A DNA stretch of 64,000 bases from CAXXFQ01 sp963674475 (GTDB lineage: Bacteria; Planctomycetota; Planctomycetia; Pirellulales; Thermoguttaceae): assembly GCA_963674475.2 (NCBI GenBank), contig CAXXFQ010000033.1, positions 496,001 to 560,000 of the forward strand, read 5' to 3'. Position numbers and translations under genes: made by a program. Shown in pieces: positions 1-9,591 of the stretch (position 1 is its first letter; each line of letters opens with the position of its first letter). A model generated the notes under the pieces. The model saw only the letters and a program-made list of their open reading frames with translations, was not told the DNA's origin and ran no database searches.

Positions 1-2
1 AT

Positions 3-68
3 CGGGAAACGGTTTTGCAGGAGATTGATCAGTACTTACAGGAACTTCTCGACGCCATGTCCGATTAG
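3..68 (+). CDS. C-terminal tail of an unidentified protein (partial)
   Basis: An open frame enters from the left edge and ends at TAG 66-68. The last 21 codons read RETVLQEIDQYLQELLDAMS followed by D, an acidic and probably helical tail. It is too short for a family assignment. The next gene starts about 100 bases downstream on the same strand, so the two could be co-transcribed. Confidence 0.5.
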   Translation, partial: RETVLQEIDQYLQELLDAMSD

Positions 69-166
69 AGCGGTTTTCGGAGGTGGCTTTCAGTGAAATA
101 CGTTATATTAGCTTTTTGGAAAAAGGCGTCTGGCGAACAAATCAAAGGAAGCTCGATACATAAAAA

Positions 167-1021
167 ATGCCGAACTTTGAAGATTATGTAGAAACCGGTG
201 ATCGGCTACGCCTCTATCTTCGAGGATGGATTCCGGAGAACCACGACGGCAAACAAACGTTCGTTCTTCTTCATGGATTTACCGAACACGGAGCCCGACC
301 AGTCTATTGTCGATTGGCGGAACAACTGGCCGGGGAAGGGATCGCCGTATTTGCCCCCGATCTGCGTGGGCACGGGAAAAGCGAAGGAGATCGCGTTTGG
401 GTGGATCGATTCGACCAATATGTCGGCGACGTTGAGCTTTGCTTAAAAAGGATCCATGCGAAAGTCGGCCAAGCCCCGGTTGTCTTGTTCGGCCACAGCA
501 TGGGAGGACTGATCGCGACTCGGTTTGCAGCCCGATCAGGTCAGTTGCTCAACGGCCTGATTCTTTCGGCCCCCGCTTTGCAGGTTGGCACTGCGGTCTT
601 TCCCTGGCTGCGGGCGCTGGCCCCGATTGCCGATTGTCTCTTTCCCCGCCTCGCGATGCTTCGTACGGGAACGGGCGGGCTCTCACGCGATCCCCAAACG
701 GTCGAGCAGTTCCGTGGCGATCCGGATATTTTTCACGGTCGTTTTTCCGTTCATATCGGCGCGGAAATTCTTCGCGCTGGAAGGGCGTCCCAACGGGAAT
801 ACGGGGCTATCGACGTGCCCCTTTTGGTACTCCAGGGAACCGGCGATGTGATTGTCAGTCCGGAGGGGGCGAAAGGGTTGATTCAAGAGGTCGCGTCGCA
901 GAAGAAAAAACTGTCTCTCTACGACGGATGGTATCACGATCTTCTAGGAGAGCCGAATCGCGGTCTTCTGATTGAGGAAATTATCGACTGGCTAAAGAGG
1001 TCGCTAGAATCAACGGCGTGA
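167..1021 (+). CDS. alpha/beta hydrolase (monoacylglycerol lipase / serine aminopeptidase S33-like)
   Basis: This 284-residue protein has a complete alpha/beta-hydrolase fold layout. The oxyanion-type motif LLHGFTEH is near residue 35, and DLRGHGKSEGD follows strand 4. The nucleophile elbow GHSMGG puts the catalytic Ser at about residue 111. Late Asp (GTGDVIVSPE) and His (GWYHDLLGE) segments would complete the triad. Length and spacing fit the Hydrolase_4 group (monoglyceride lipase or lysophospholipase-like). No signal peptide is evident, so it should be cytoplasmic. The substrate cannot be read from sequence; short-chain acyl esters or monoglycerides are the usual guess. Its stop is followed by a convergent DUF1559 gene. 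Confidence 0.85.
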   Translation: MPNFEDYVETGDRLRLYLRGWIPENHDGKQTFVLLHGFTEHGARPVYCRLAEQLAGEGIAVFAPDLRGHGKSEGDRVWVDRFDQYVGDVELCLKRIHAKVGQAPVVLFGHSMGGLIATRFAARSGQLLNGLILSAPALQVGTAVFPWLRALAPIADCLFPRLAMLRTGTGGLSRDPQTVEQFRGDPDIFHGRFSVHIGAEILRAGRASQREYGAIDVPLLVLQGTGDVIVSPEGAKGLIQEVASQKKKLSLYDGWYHDLLGEPNRGLLIEEIIDWLKRSLESTA

Positions 1022-1131
1022 TAAGATTCGTTCCCCCTTCCCCCTTCGGTCAAAATGGGATCTCTCCCGTCGCAGGTGGGGCGATACACTTATCTGAAAA
1101 ACCGCGTTAGAATCCGGTCAAAAGATATCGC

Positions 1132-1174
1132 AAAAAAAACGGGAAGGGTTCACTTCATGAGGAACCCTTCCCGT
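1132..1174 (-). terminator. rho-independent terminator of the DUF1559 gene
   Basis: A 13-bp perfect stem (ACGGGAAGGGTTC at 1139-1151 with its complement at 1162-1174) is followed on the minus strand by eight T residues (A run at 1132-1139). It lies 300 bases beyond the DUF1559 stop. The rest of 1022-1473 shows no gene. Confidence 0.8.
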
Positions 1175-1473
1175 AGTATTTCCATTCCGTTCCAATAAAA
1201 AGGAGCGTTTGTCAAATCGAGTTAAGAATAAAACGCAATAGGATAATCTTTTTTAAACGTTTTCATAAGAGAGCTCTGACACCCTTTTTCAGAAACGCTT
1301 CTGTTTCCTTCTTAATCCAATTTTTATCATTTTAAAAGGGCTAGCAAGTACTTCCGCGAGCGGCTCCCCAAAAGAGCCACTTGCGAAAAGTAACCTTAAC
1401 CTAACCTTCTGTCGCAACTCCTAAAGTCATGCGACATCAACGAATTTGCATCGTCGAATTGTTGCCAAACTTC

Positions 1474-2550
1474 TTACGGCAAGACTTCAGTCATATCAAT
1501 CACATGTCCGTCTTGGCGATTTCCGAGGTTCTTATGAGTTCCCAGGTCGATTTCGTAGGGGATCTTCTGAACAGAACCGTCACAAAAAACGGCGTTGAAA
1601 CCGTTCGGGTGCGTACTCCCGAAATTGTAACCGGAACCGCTATAACCAGGGCGGTCTCGCATGGGAATGGTTTCCTCTTGGCGGTCCTCATTTAAAAAGG
1701 TAAAGCGAACCGTGTCGTAGTCAAAACCGATAATCCACCCTTGGTCGTCGCAATCGTCATTGCCGTTTAAGTAATTTAGGGGGTTGAGGTACTTTTCCGC
1801 TGCCAGATATGTACAGCTCGTCCCGTCAGTTACCTGATTGATAGAAACTTCACTGCAATAAAACGAAATACCGGTACAGTCCTTGGCTCCACAGAAATCG
1901 GTGCCATCAGGGCGTTTGAACGAACCGTAAAGGTCCTTGTAAAGATCAACAAGACCGGCGTTGACTCGCAAGATCGAGGTTGGACCTGCAAGGTAACCGC
2001 CTTTATACCATTCATCCCCGGAGTTCATGCAGTAATCCACACGTCCCCACTCTTCGGGTTGCTCCATATTAACGGGCGTCGATGAACTATCAGTGTTAGG
2101 GTAGGCAATAGAACTGCGGCGGGAAGGGCAGTTGAACATTTTGATTGGAATGGCGGCAACCTGGGCTAGCTCCTCCATACGCAATTTGTCTTTGGCGGGG
2201 GCCGGTGTTCCAGGGGTTTGGAGAGGTTTCGTGATATCGACGAGAGTTTGCTGTTCAATGAACGACAGTAAACTCCATCCCCAACCACCAGGTTGCATTC
2301 TCCCAAATCCTTGATCCGGGTCGCCAGCCCATTGGTATCCCCAACCCGAGGAAGGGAAAAAGCCAATGGCTTGCTCGTGAGTCAGAGCTCCGAGACCAAT
2401 TTGCTTAAGATTGTTTTGGCACTGCATGGTTCTCGCTGCCTCACGAGCTGACTGGACAGCGGGAAGCAAGAGGGCAACCAAAATACCGATGATCGCGATA
2501 ACGACCAACAACTCGACCAGCGTAAAACCGGCCTTACTTTTTCTCGACAT
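1474..2550 (-). CDS. DUF1559 domain-containing protein with type II/IV pilin-like N-terminus
   Basis: This 358-residue protein begins with a short basic leader and a prepilin cleavage/methylation motif, KAGFTLVELLVVIAIIGIL, with Gly at -1, Phe at +1 and Glu at +5. A single hydrophobic helix follows. The globular part is the DUF1559 (SBP_bac_10-like) domain that is greatly expanded in planctomycetes. It ends with the typical H-x-DG region (STHPNGFNAVFCDGS near residue 315). The family is thought to be processed by a prepilin peptidase and sent to the cell surface; function is unknown. It lies downstream of the PEP-CTERM array in the same orientation, but a terminator separates them. Three decayed copies of its 5' end occur inside the array. 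Confidence 0.93.
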   Translation of the reverse strand: MSRKSKAGFTLVELLVVIAIIGILVALLLPAVQSAREAARTMQCQNNLKQIGLGALTHEQAIGFFPSSGWGYQWAGDPDQGFGRMQPGGWGWSLLSFIEQQTLVDITKPLQTPGTPAPAKDKLRMEELAQVAAIPIKMFNCPSRRSSIAYPNTDSSSTPVNMEQPEEWGRVDYCMNSGDEWYKGGYLAGPTSILRVNAGLVDLYKDLYGSFKRPDGTDFCGAKDCTGISFYCSEVSINQVTDGTSCTYLAAEKYLNPLNYLNGNDDCDDQGWIIGFDYDTVRFTFLNEDRQEETIPMRDRPGYSGSGYNFGSTHPNGFNAVFCDGSVQKIPYEIDLGTHKNLGNRQDGHVIDMTEVLP

Positions 2551-2659
2551 GACAAAACTCCTCTTCTACATGGAACTACCAAGCATCCATTATCTTTGGA
2601 CGCAGTATTCGTATGACAGAAAACAACTCACACGAACGCATTCACGATTTTTAATTTAC

Positions 2660-2699
2660 GGCGATCCTCTCCGATCTCTAAAGACCGGAAAGGATCGCC
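2660..2699 (-). terminator. terminator of PEP-CTERM paralogue 1
   Basis: Stem GGCGATCC/GGATCGCC with an inner GGTC/GATC-type extension, 46 bases beyond the stop of the 2745-4391 gene. The same hairpin recurs after every paralogue. This copy lacks a clean T run on its 3' side. Confidence 0.65.
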
Positions 2700-2744
2700 T
2701 CAATTTTTCAATTTGAATCGAAATGGTGATTCAAAAAAACATTC

Positions 2745-4391
2745 TTACTTACGACGACGGGCGATCAGCAAGCAGAGCGCTCCACCGAGAAGCAAAGCGA
2801 TGGTGCCCGGTTCGGGGACACTGGCCGGTTCGCCACCGGGCCAGTTGGCCGTACCGAACTGCCAGTTGCTCGACAGCCAAGCGAAGTCGCTCGCGTCGAC
2901 GTCACCGTCACGATCGATGTCGCCGGCGATTTCGTTGGCGTCAACCGGATCGACCATCGGGGTTCCACCGGCCCAGTTGCCGGTACCGGCTTGCCAGTTA
3001 CTCGAAAGGTAAGCAAAGTCGCTGGCATCCACATCGCCGTCATTGTCGATGTCGCCTTTGATTTGCTCTGAAGCGTCCTTTTCGAAGAACACGATGCTCG
3101 GGGAGTAAACGCCACTCTTCTTGCCAGTGGCGGTGACCCAGAAGCCGGTCGCTTCCGTACCGTCACCCGCGACTGCAATACCATGGCCTTCAAGCGTGCC
3201 TTCGTCGTACGCACCGGCACCACCGACGGAATCGGCGATGACCATACCTTGCCAGGTGTTATCATCGATCAGACCAGTGGTCTCATCGATTTCGGCCCAG
3301 TAGGCACAACTGGTCGGTCGGGTGTTATTGACCAAGAAGATCTCGTTGCCATAACGGCAGACTTGCTGCAACTCCAGATCTACTTCAGCACCATTGGTGG
3401 TAGCCAAGGCGGTTGCGCCAAAGCGACCGAGTACGGTGATCGCTCCGGTAACCGGATCGAGCTCGAGAATCGGAGCACCTTCTGCTACTTCGAAACCAGT
3501 GTCAACACCGTTACCTCCGGTAGAAGCATCGGTAGTGCCATGGTTTGCTCCACCAACGTAGATCTTGTCATTCCAGACACTCATGCCCGTGATCTTGGAG
3601 ATCCCATCGCCGGTCACGCTGTCGGTGTAGATCGCAGTGTCGCTTAAATCGATACCGCCGGACCAAGGACTGCTGGAATTGCTCATGTCCGCATGGGCAT
3701 CCAACGTCCAGCCGCCAGCCGTTTCCACATAGGAAAGCTTGATAAGGTTGGCTTTGTCACTCAACAAACCGTCATCCGCCGGGTTCTGACCCGACTTGTA
3801 AGCGACCGCATAGATATCGCCATTGATATTGACCGCTTCGCGGCTCTTGATATACGAGTTACCATTGTCAAGCGGAGCATACATGACGCTGTCAACATCG
3901 TCATAACCTTCCGTCAACAGCTGATATTCATAGTCCGGATCGTAAATATCCGATTGAACTCGCATTGCCGACATGCCTTCCAAACCGCCACGACCGAAGT
4001 CGAAGTAGTCCTGGCCAAGCTGCACGACCGATTCGGCCCCTTGGCCGGTCGGGTCGTCATAGACGTGCTGGACACAAGTCGTGCGGGAGCTATCTCCCCA
4101 CGCGTCGGTCCAGTTGCCGGCGACCTGTTCGTCATCAATGACGAAGACACCGGTTTTAATCATGGACATGTTGCAGACACCACCGGTCGACTCATCGGCA
4201 TGGAGCAAGAAAATACGGTAAGGTTGTGAGTTGGCACCTTGGTAAAGATCGCTCGATGTGTAATCGAGGGCACCGGTACCATCGTCCCACGCACTCCAAC
4301 TAAAATCTTCAACCCACCCAAGCGAGTAGTCGGCTGCGAACGCCGGTACGCACAAAAGGCATAATACGAGAGGCAACGCTAACTTTTTCAT
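2745..4391 (-). CDS. secreted PEP-CTERM protein with dockerin-like repeats, paralogue 1
   Basis: The start at 4391 (MKKLALPLVLCLLC) is chosen over an upstream in-frame Met because it has an AGGAG-type ribosome site and begins a clear signal peptide ending AFAADY. The product is about 548 residues. The body has repeated segments such as LELDPVTGAITVLGRF and EIDETTGLIDD, suggesting a beta-propeller-like or repeated beta fold that I cannot name. Two calcium-binding dockerin type I-like loops follow (GDIDNDGDVDASDFAYLSSN and GDIDRDGDVDASDFAWLSSN). The C-terminus is a PEP-CTERM sorting tag: VPEPG, a hydrophobic stretch and RRRK. Such proteins are normally processed by exosortase and placed at the cell surface or matrix. 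No exosortase is in this window. Confidence 0.9.
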   Translation of the reverse strand: MKKLALPLVLCLLCVPAFAADYSLGWVEDFSWSAWDDGTGALDYTSSDLYQGANSQPYRIFLLHADESTGGVCNMSMIKTGVFVIDDEQVAGNWTDAWGDSSRTTCVQHVYDDPTGQGAESVVQLGQDYFDFGRGGLEGMSAMRVQSDIYDPDYEYQLLTEGYDDVDSVMYAPLDNGNSYIKSREAVNINGDIYAVAYKSGQNPADDGLLSDKANLIKLSYVETAGGWTLDAHADMSNSSSPWSGGIDLSDTAIYTDSVTGDGISKITGMSVWNDKIYVGGANHGTTDASTGGNGVDTGFEVAEGAPILELDPVTGAITVLGRFGATALATTNGAEVDLELQQVCRYGNEIFLVNNTRPTSCAYWAEIDETTGLIDDNTWQGMVIADSVGGAGAYDEGTLEGHGIAVAGDGTEATGFWVTATGKKSGVYSPSIVFFEKDASEQIKGDIDNDGDVDASDFAYLSSNWQAGTGNWAGGTPMVDPVDANEIAGDIDRDGDVDASDFAWLSSNWQFGTANWPGGEPASVPEPGTIALLLGGALCLLIARRRK

Positions 4392-4447
4392 TTGCGAATC
4401 TCCTGGGAAAAGTACATACACGGATGCTTCAACCAAACAGCACCCAG

Positions 4448-4577
4448 GCAAGGAGTGATTGCCTAGATTACTCCCTGCGAAAACAGGTGAAAAATAAACT
4501 CTGCCAGCTACTCTGTTCTCCTAGATTCTCAGCCTCAACTAAGAGTCCATACTAACGTCGTTTTTGAGTAGTGTCAA
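4448..4577 (-). promoter_or_regulatory. promoter and leader hairpin of PEP-CTERM paralogue 1
   Basis: On the minus strand TTGACA (4572-4577) is followed after 17 bases by TAGTAT (4549-4554), a near-consensus sigma-70 promoter. In the leader, 4448-4478 folds in the transcribed sense into a 9-bp stem GCAGGGAGT/ACTCCTTGC with one G-U pair. The same elements precede all four paralogues. Confidence 0.7.
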
Positions 4578-4814
4578 CAGTTTGGTTAAAAAACGCAAAA
4601 AAATCTTTTTCCGAAAAAGGGGAGGAAGGGGAAGGGGAAAAGGGGAAGGTGACGGATTTGTAAGTGCTTTCTATTGAACAGGTTGCGATTTACATCAAAA
4701 GTGTATGGGTAAATATTCCGGCATGAGGTAGAGGGATGGTGAGAGTGGGTAAGTACATCTAAGTTAATGATGTATGCCGTTTTGATTCAAGACGCATGAT
4801 TATTTAAAGGAAGG

Positions 4815-4883
4815 AAAGAGAAAGGGCGGCTAGCGATCAACAATTTGGGTAACGGGAGACCGGCCTTAATTTTTCCTCGGCAT
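4815..4883 (-). pseudogene. decayed 5' end of a DUF1559 gene, copy A
   Basis: Read on the minus strand from 4883, ATGCCGAGGAAAAATTAAGG matches the start of the intact DUF1559 gene (ATGTCGAGAAAAAGTAAGG) with a one-base insertion. After that insertion the translation KAGLPLPKLLIAS aligns with the intact KAGFTLVELLVVIA. Similarity fades after about 65 bases. Upstream flanks also align with the intact gene's upstream region, so this is a fossil fragment and not chance similarity. Confidence 0.7.
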
Positions 4884-5018
4884 GGAAAATTCCTCTTTGG
4901 TTTTATTGCCAAGCATTTCTTGTCGTTGAACGCCATCTTTGTATGACGAGGAACTGCTGGAACACACTCTCCCCTTTGAGTTGCGATTATTAAAAAAATC
5001 GCGATTGCCAAGAAAAAC

Positions 5019-5058
5019 GGCGATCCTCTTCGATCTTTAAAGACCGGAAAGGATCGCC
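5019..5058 (-). terminator. terminator of PEP-CTERM paralogue 2
   Basis: Stem GGCGATCCTTTCCGGTC / GATCGAAGAGGATCGCC followed on the minus strand by GTTTTTC. It sits 46 bases beyond the stop at 5104. Confidence 0.85.
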
Positions 5059-5103
5059 TTAATTTTTCAATTTGAATCGAAATGGTGATTCAAAAAAACA
5101 TTC

Positions 5104-6753
5104 TTACTTACGACGACGAGCGATCAGCAAGCAGAGCGCTCCACCGAGAAGCAAAGCGATGGTGCCCGGTTCGGGGACACTGGCCGGTTCGCCACCGGGC
5201 CAGTTGGCCGTACCGAACTGCCAGTTGCTCGACAACCAAGCGAAGTCGCTCGCGTCGACGTCACCGTCACGATCGATGTCGCCGGCGATTTCGTTGGCGT
5301 CAACCGGATCGACCATCGGGGTTCCGCCGCCCCAGTTGGCCGTACCGGCTTGCCAGTTACTCGAAAGGTAAGCAAAGTCGCTGGCATCCACATCGCCGTC
5401 ATTGTCGATGTCGCCTTTGATTTGCTCGGCATCGTCTTTTTCGAAGAATACGATGCTCGGGGAGTAAACGCCACTCTTTTTGCCAGTGGCGGTGACCCAG
5501 AAGCCGGTCGCTTCCGTGCCGTCACCAGCGACTGCAATACCATGGCCTTCAAGCTGACTCTCGTCGTACGCGCCGGCACCACCGACGTAATCGGCGATGA
5601 CCATGCCTTCCCAAGTGGTGTCGTCGATCAGACCGGTGGTCTCATCGATTTCGGCCCAGTAGGCACAGCTGGTCGGTCGGGTGTTATTGACCAAGAAGAT
5701 CTCGTTGCCATAACGGCAGACTTGGTGTACTGCCAGATCTTCTTCAGCACCATCGGTGGCAGCCAGGGCGGTTGCGCCAAAGCGACCGAGTACGGTGATC
5801 ACTCCGGTGGCCGGATCGAGCTCGAGAATCGGAGCACCTTCCGCGACTTCGAAGTCATCGTCATCACCGTTACCTCCGGTAGAAGCATCGGTAGTACCAT
5901 GGCTTTGTCCGGCCATGTAGATCTTGTCATTCCAGGCACTCATGCCTGTGATCTTGGAGATCCCATCGCCGGTCACAGTGTCAGTGTAGATCGCGGTGTC
6001 GCTTAAATCGATACCGCCGGACCAAGGACTGCTGGAATTGCTCATGTCCGCATGGGCATCCAACGTCCAGTCACTGCCCGATTCCACATAGGACAGCTTG
6101 ATAAGGTTGGCCTTGTCGGATAGCAGCGTAGCGTCGTCCGCCGGGTTCAGGCCCGACTTGTAAGCGACGGCATAGATGTCGCCATTGACGTTGACCGCTT
6201 CACGGCTCTTGATATACGAGTTGCCATTGTCAAGCGGAGCGTACATGACGCTGTCGACATCGTCATAGCCTTCCGTCAACAGTTGATATTCATAGTCCGG
6301 ATCGTAAATATCCGATTGAACTCGCATTGCCGACATGCCTTCCAGGCCACCACGACCGAGGTCGAAGTAGTCTTGGCCAATTTGGGCGACCGATTCGGCC
6401 CCTTGGCCGGTCGGGTCGTCATAGACGTGCTGGACACAAGTTACGCGGGAGCTATCTCCCCACGCGTCGGTCCAGTTGTTGGCTTTTTGCTCGTCATCAA
6501 TGACGAAGACACCGGTTTTGATCATGGCCATGTTGCAGGCACCGCCGGTCGACTCATCGGCATGGAGCAAGAAAATACGGTAAGGTTGCGAGTTGGAACC
6601 TTGGTAAAGATCGCTCGATGTGTAATCGAGGGCACCGGTGCCATCGTCCCACGCACTCCAACTAAAATCTTCTGTCCAGCCATGCGAGTAGTCGGCTGCG
6701 AACGCCGGTACGCACAAAAGGCATAATACGAGAGGCAACGCTAACTTTTTCAT
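5104..6753 (-). CDS. secreted PEP-CTERM protein with dockerin-like repeats, paralogue 2
   Basis: About 549 residues from the MKKLALPL start at 6753. It is the closest relative of paralogue 1: signal peptide, dockerin-like pair and PEP-CTERM tag are almost unchanged. Differences lie in the body, for example an extra residue in the NPADDATLLSD loop and acidic substitutions in NGDDDDFEVAEG. Aromatic and Asp-rich segments (DYSHGWTEDFSWSAWDDGTG) open the mature protein in both. It should be exported by Sec, bind calcium through the DxDxDG loops and be anchored or released through the PEP-CTERM route. The function of the body domain is unknown. It has its own promoter and terminator, so expression can be set independently of the other copies. 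Confidence 0.9.
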   Translation of the reverse strand: MKKLALPLVLCLLCVPAFAADYSHGWTEDFSWSAWDDGTGALDYTSSDLYQGSNSQPYRIFLLHADESTGGACNMAMIKTGVFVIDDEQKANNWTDAWGDSSRVTCVQHVYDDPTGQGAESVAQIGQDYFDLGRGGLEGMSAMRVQSDIYDPDYEYQLLTEGYDDVDSVMYAPLDNGNSYIKSREAVNVNGDIYAVAYKSGLNPADDATLLSDKANLIKLSYVESGSDWTLDAHADMSNSSSPWSGGIDLSDTAIYTDTVTGDGISKITGMSAWNDKIYMAGQSHGTTDASTGGNGDDDDFEVAEGAPILELDPATGVITVLGRFGATALAATDGAEEDLAVHQVCRYGNEIFLVNNTRPTSCAYWAEIDETTGLIDDTTWEGMVIADYVGGAGAYDESQLEGHGIAVAGDGTEATGFWVTATGKKSGVYSPSIVFFEKDDAEQIKGDIDNDGDVDASDFAYLSSNWQAGTANWGGGTPMVDPVDANEIAGDIDRDGDVDASDFAWLSSNWQFGTANWPGGEPASVPEPGTIALLLGGALCLLIARRRK

Positions 6754-6809
6754 TTGCGAATCTCCAGGTTTAAAAATCACTTGGTGCTTTTTAACTAAAT
6801 CACACCCAG

Positions 6810-6932
6810 GCGAGGGGGTATTGCCTTGCTCCCCCTTGCGAAAATAGGAAAAAACAGTTGCCTAACTTCTCTTTTCCAACTTTTTTGACCTCAACCAATT
6901 AACCATACTAAACTGCAAAAATCTGATGTCAA
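6810..6932 (-). promoter_or_regulatory. promoter and leader hairpin of PEP-CTERM paralogue 2
   Basis: TTGACA (6927-6932) with a 16-base spacer to TAGTAT (6905-6910). The leader hairpin at 6810-6839 pairs GCAAGGGGG with CCCCCTCGC, one mismatch. Compared with copy 1 the arm sequences changed but pairing is kept. Confidence 0.65.
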
Positions 6933-7144
6933 CCATTCAGTTTGAAAAAGTAAAGAATTTTTTAAAATAAAGAGTGAGATGAGAGAAGGGGAAAAGAAAT
7001 GGACACTTTCGTAACCACCATATGGCACGCAGGTTACGAAGTAGATGTGAATCAATGAGGTTGGTGAAATGGGTGTGTTAGTACATCCAAGTTAATAATG
7101 TATGTCATTTTGAGTCAAGACGCATGATTACTCAAATGAAGGAA

Positions 7145-7211
7145 AAGAATGGGCGACTAGCGATCAACAATCCGGGAAACGGGAGGCCGGCCTTGCTTTT
7201 TCCTCGATATG
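7145..7211 (-). pseudogene. decayed 5' end of a DUF1559 gene, copy B
   Basis: Homologous to 4815-4883. Here the start codon itself is lost (ATA in place of ATG) and the following bases read TCGAGGAAAAAGCAAGGCC, still close to the intact TCGAGAAAAAGTAAGGCC. It is more degraded than copies A and C. Confidence 0.6.
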
Positions 7212-7355
7212 AAAAACTCTTTTTTCGTTCTAACTATCAAAGCTATCAGGTATTCCTTGTCGTTGAACGCCGTATTTGTATGACGAGGAACTGCTGGAAC
7301 ACACTCTCCCCTTTGAGTTGCGATTATTAAAAAAATCGCGATTGCCAAGAAAAAC

Positions 7356-7395
7356 GGCGATCCTCTTCGATCTTTAAAGACCGGAAAGGATCGCC
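7356..7395 (-). terminator. terminator of PEP-CTERM paralogue 3
   Basis: Same hairpin as at 5019-5058, with the T run on the minus strand immediately after GGATCGCC. It is 46 bases beyond the stop at 7441. Confidence 0.85.
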
Positions 7396-7440
7396 TTAAT
7401 TTTTCAATTTGAATCGAAATGGTGATTCAAAAAAACATTC

Positions 7441-9066
7441 TTACTTACGACGACGAGCGATCAGCAAGCAGAGCGCTCCACCGAGAAGCAAAGCGATGGT
7501 GCCCGGTTCGGGGACACTGGCCGGATCGCCACCGGGCCAGTTGGCCGTACCGTATTGCCAGTTGCTCGACAGCCAAGCGAAGTCGCTCGCGTCGACGTCA
7601 CCGTCACGATCGATGTCGCCGGCGATTTCGTTGGCGTCAACCGGATCGACCATCGGGGTTCCGCCGCCCCAGTTGGCCGTACCGGCTTGCCAGTTGCTCG
7701 AAAGGTAAGCAAAGTCACTGGCATCCACATCGCCGTCATTGTCGATGTCGCCCTTGATTTGCTCCGCGTCCTTTTCGAAGAACACGACGCTCGGGGAGTA
7801 AGTGCCGCTCACCTTTCCAGTGGCGGTGACCCAGAAACCGGTCGCTTCCGTGCCGTCACCCGTGGCCGCGATTCCATGGCTCTCAAGATTGCCATCGTCG
7901 TACATGGCAGCACCACCGACGTAATCGGCGATGACCAAGCTTTGCCAGGTGGTGTTGTCGATCAGACCGGTGGTCTCATCGAGTTCGGCCCAGTAGGCAC
8001 AGCTGGTCGGTGCGGTGTTATTGACCAAGAAGATCTCGTTACCATAACGGCAGACTTGATGAATTTGCAACTCATCTTCTGCCGCATTCATATTGGCAGC
8101 AGTCAAACGACCGAGTTCGGTAATCGTTCCGGTGGCCGGATCGAGTTCGAGAATCGGAGCACCTTCAGCCGTGGTAAAGGCATCACCATTTTCGCCACCA
8201 TAAGGTCCGGTAAGACCATGGTTTTGTCCAGCAAGGTAGATCTTGTCGTCCCAGACACTTAGGCCGTTGACCAGGGAGATGCCATCGCCAGTCACGCTGT
8301 CAGTGTAATCTTGGGATAAATCGATACCACCGTACCAAGGACTGCTGGAATTGCTCATGTCCGCATGAGCGTCCATCGTCCAACCGCCGGCCGTTTCCGA
8401 ATAGGTCAACTTCATGAGGTTGGCCTTGTCCGCAACCATTTGATCGTCACGGGTCGCGTTATCGCCCGTCATGTAGGCAACCGCATAGATGTCGCCATTG
8501 ACGTTGACCGCTTCACGAGTCCACACATAGCTATGGCCATTGGCCAGTGGAGCCGTGACGACATGATCAAGGTCCGTGTAACCTTCCGTCAATAACTGAT
8601 ATTCATAGTCCGGATCATAGATATCCGACTCGACTCGCATCGGCGACATGCTTTCCAAGCCACCGCGACCGAGGTCGAAGTAATCCACGCCGACCTGCAC
8701 GACCGATTCGGCCCCTTGGCCGGTCGGGTCGTCATAGACGTGCTGGACACAAGTCGTGCGGGAGCTATCTCCCCAAGAGTCGGTCCAATTTCCGGCGACC
8801 TGTTCGTCGTCGATCACGAAGACACCGGTTTTGATCATGGCCATGTTGCAGGCACCACCGGTAGATTCATCGGCATGGAGAAAGAAAATACGGTAAGGTC
8901 TTGAGTTGGAACCTTGGTAAAGATCGCTCGATGTGTAATCGAGGGTACCGGTACCATCGTCCCACGCACCCCAACTAAAATCTTCCGTCCAGTCATGCGA
9001 GTAATCGGCTGCGAACGCCGGTACGCACAAAAGGCATAATACGAGAGGCAACGCTAACTTTTTCAT
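7441..9066 (-). CDS. secreted PEP-CTERM protein with dockerin-like repeats, paralogue 3
   Basis: About 541 residues from MKKLALPL at 9066; upstream in-frame codons are rejected because they overlap the leader hairpin. Signal peptide, two DxDxDG dockerin-like loops and the PEP-CTERM tail are conserved. The body is clearly more diverged than in paralogues 1 and 2, with deletions (the AIYT segment shortened to SQDYTDSVTG, and a shorter loop before the LELDPATG motif). It shares the SNWQYGTANWPGGDPAS variant with paralogue 4, pointing to a common ancestor or gene conversion between copies 3 and 4. The body contains Asp/Asn-rich loops but no recognisable catalytic motif. Confidence 0.9.
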   Translation of the reverse strand: MKKLALPLVLCLLCVPAFAADYSHDWTEDFSWGAWDDGTGTLDYTSSDLYQGSNSRPYRIFFLHADESTGGACNMAMIKTGVFVIDDEQVAGNWTDSWGDSSRTTCVQHVYDDPTGQGAESVVQVGVDYFDLGRGGLESMSPMRVESDIYDPDYEYQLLTEGYTDLDHVVTAPLANGHSYVWTREAVNVNGDIYAVAYMTGDNATRDDQMVADKANLMKLTYSETAGGWTMDAHADMSNSSSPWYGGIDLSQDYTDSVTGDGISLVNGLSVWDDKIYLAGQNHGLTGPYGGENGDAFTTAEGAPILELDPATGTITELGRLTAANMNAAEDELQIHQVCRYGNEIFLVNNTAPTSCAYWAELDETTGLIDNTTWQSLVIADYVGGAAMYDDGNLESHGIAATGDGTEATGFWVTATGKVSGTYSPSVVFFEKDAEQIKGDIDNDGDVDASDFAYLSSNWQAGTANWGGGTPMVDPVDANEIAGDIDRDGDVDASDFAWLSSNWQYGTANWPGGDPASVPEPGTIALLLGGALCLLIARRRK

Positions 9067-9120
9067 TTGCGAATCTCCTGGGTAAAAATCACTCGGTGCT
9101 TTCAACCAAACAGCACCCAG

Positions 9121-9276
9121 GCAAGGGGCCATTATTTTGACCGCCTTGCGAAAACAGGGGAAAACGATTGCCTCATTCTCTCCGTTCCCAAAAGATTCTC
9201 TATTCCGCCGATTTTCTGCCCCGCAGATTCAACCTCAACCAATTGCCAGTATTGACGCCTTGTATCCGCATGTCAA
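9121..9276 (-). promoter_or_regulatory. promoter and leader hairpin of PEP-CTERM paralogue 3
   Basis: TTGACA (9271-9276), 17-base spacer, AATACT (9248-9253). Leader hairpin at 9121-9149 with six perfect pairs GCAAGG/CCTTGC and weaker inner pairing. Confidence 0.6.
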
Positions 9277-9591
9277 CAGTTTCGTTGAAGAAATAAGAAA
9301 ATTATTTCCAAAGAGGGGGGGTAGCTGGCAAGTAGGTGGAATTACGATAAGCCATTGCTGTAAAATGATTTAGTAGCTTTATCTTGGTGGGGATCTTCGA
9401 TAAAACGGTTTTCGAGGCGATTGTGCTAGTAAAATAGGGGGGTAAAGGAAGTAGGTATATGCGTAGGCATTTCCCAAAAAACATTTTGCGCACTTGAGTC
9501 GAAGTGGGTGAATTAAAGACGGCGGCGGGCGAATACTTCTAGATTGATGATGTATTCCATTTTGATTCAAGACGCATTGTTACTCGAAGGA

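Larger units (their letters stand above)
4755..5103 (-). repeat. intergenic repeat unit, copy A
   Basis: About 350 bases between paralogues 1 and 2 recur with high identity at 7085-7440 and 9545-9883. The unit contains the 3' end and terminator of the upstream paralogue, a long AT-rich spacer and a degenerate 5' end of a DUF1559 gene. It marks the boundary of the tandem duplication. Confidence 0.85.
7085..7440 (-). repeat. intergenic repeat unit, copy B
   Basis: Second copy of the paralogue spacer described at 4755-5103, somewhat more diverged in the middle (7200-7260). It keeps the TTGCGATTATTAAAAAAATC block and the terminator. Confidence 0.8.
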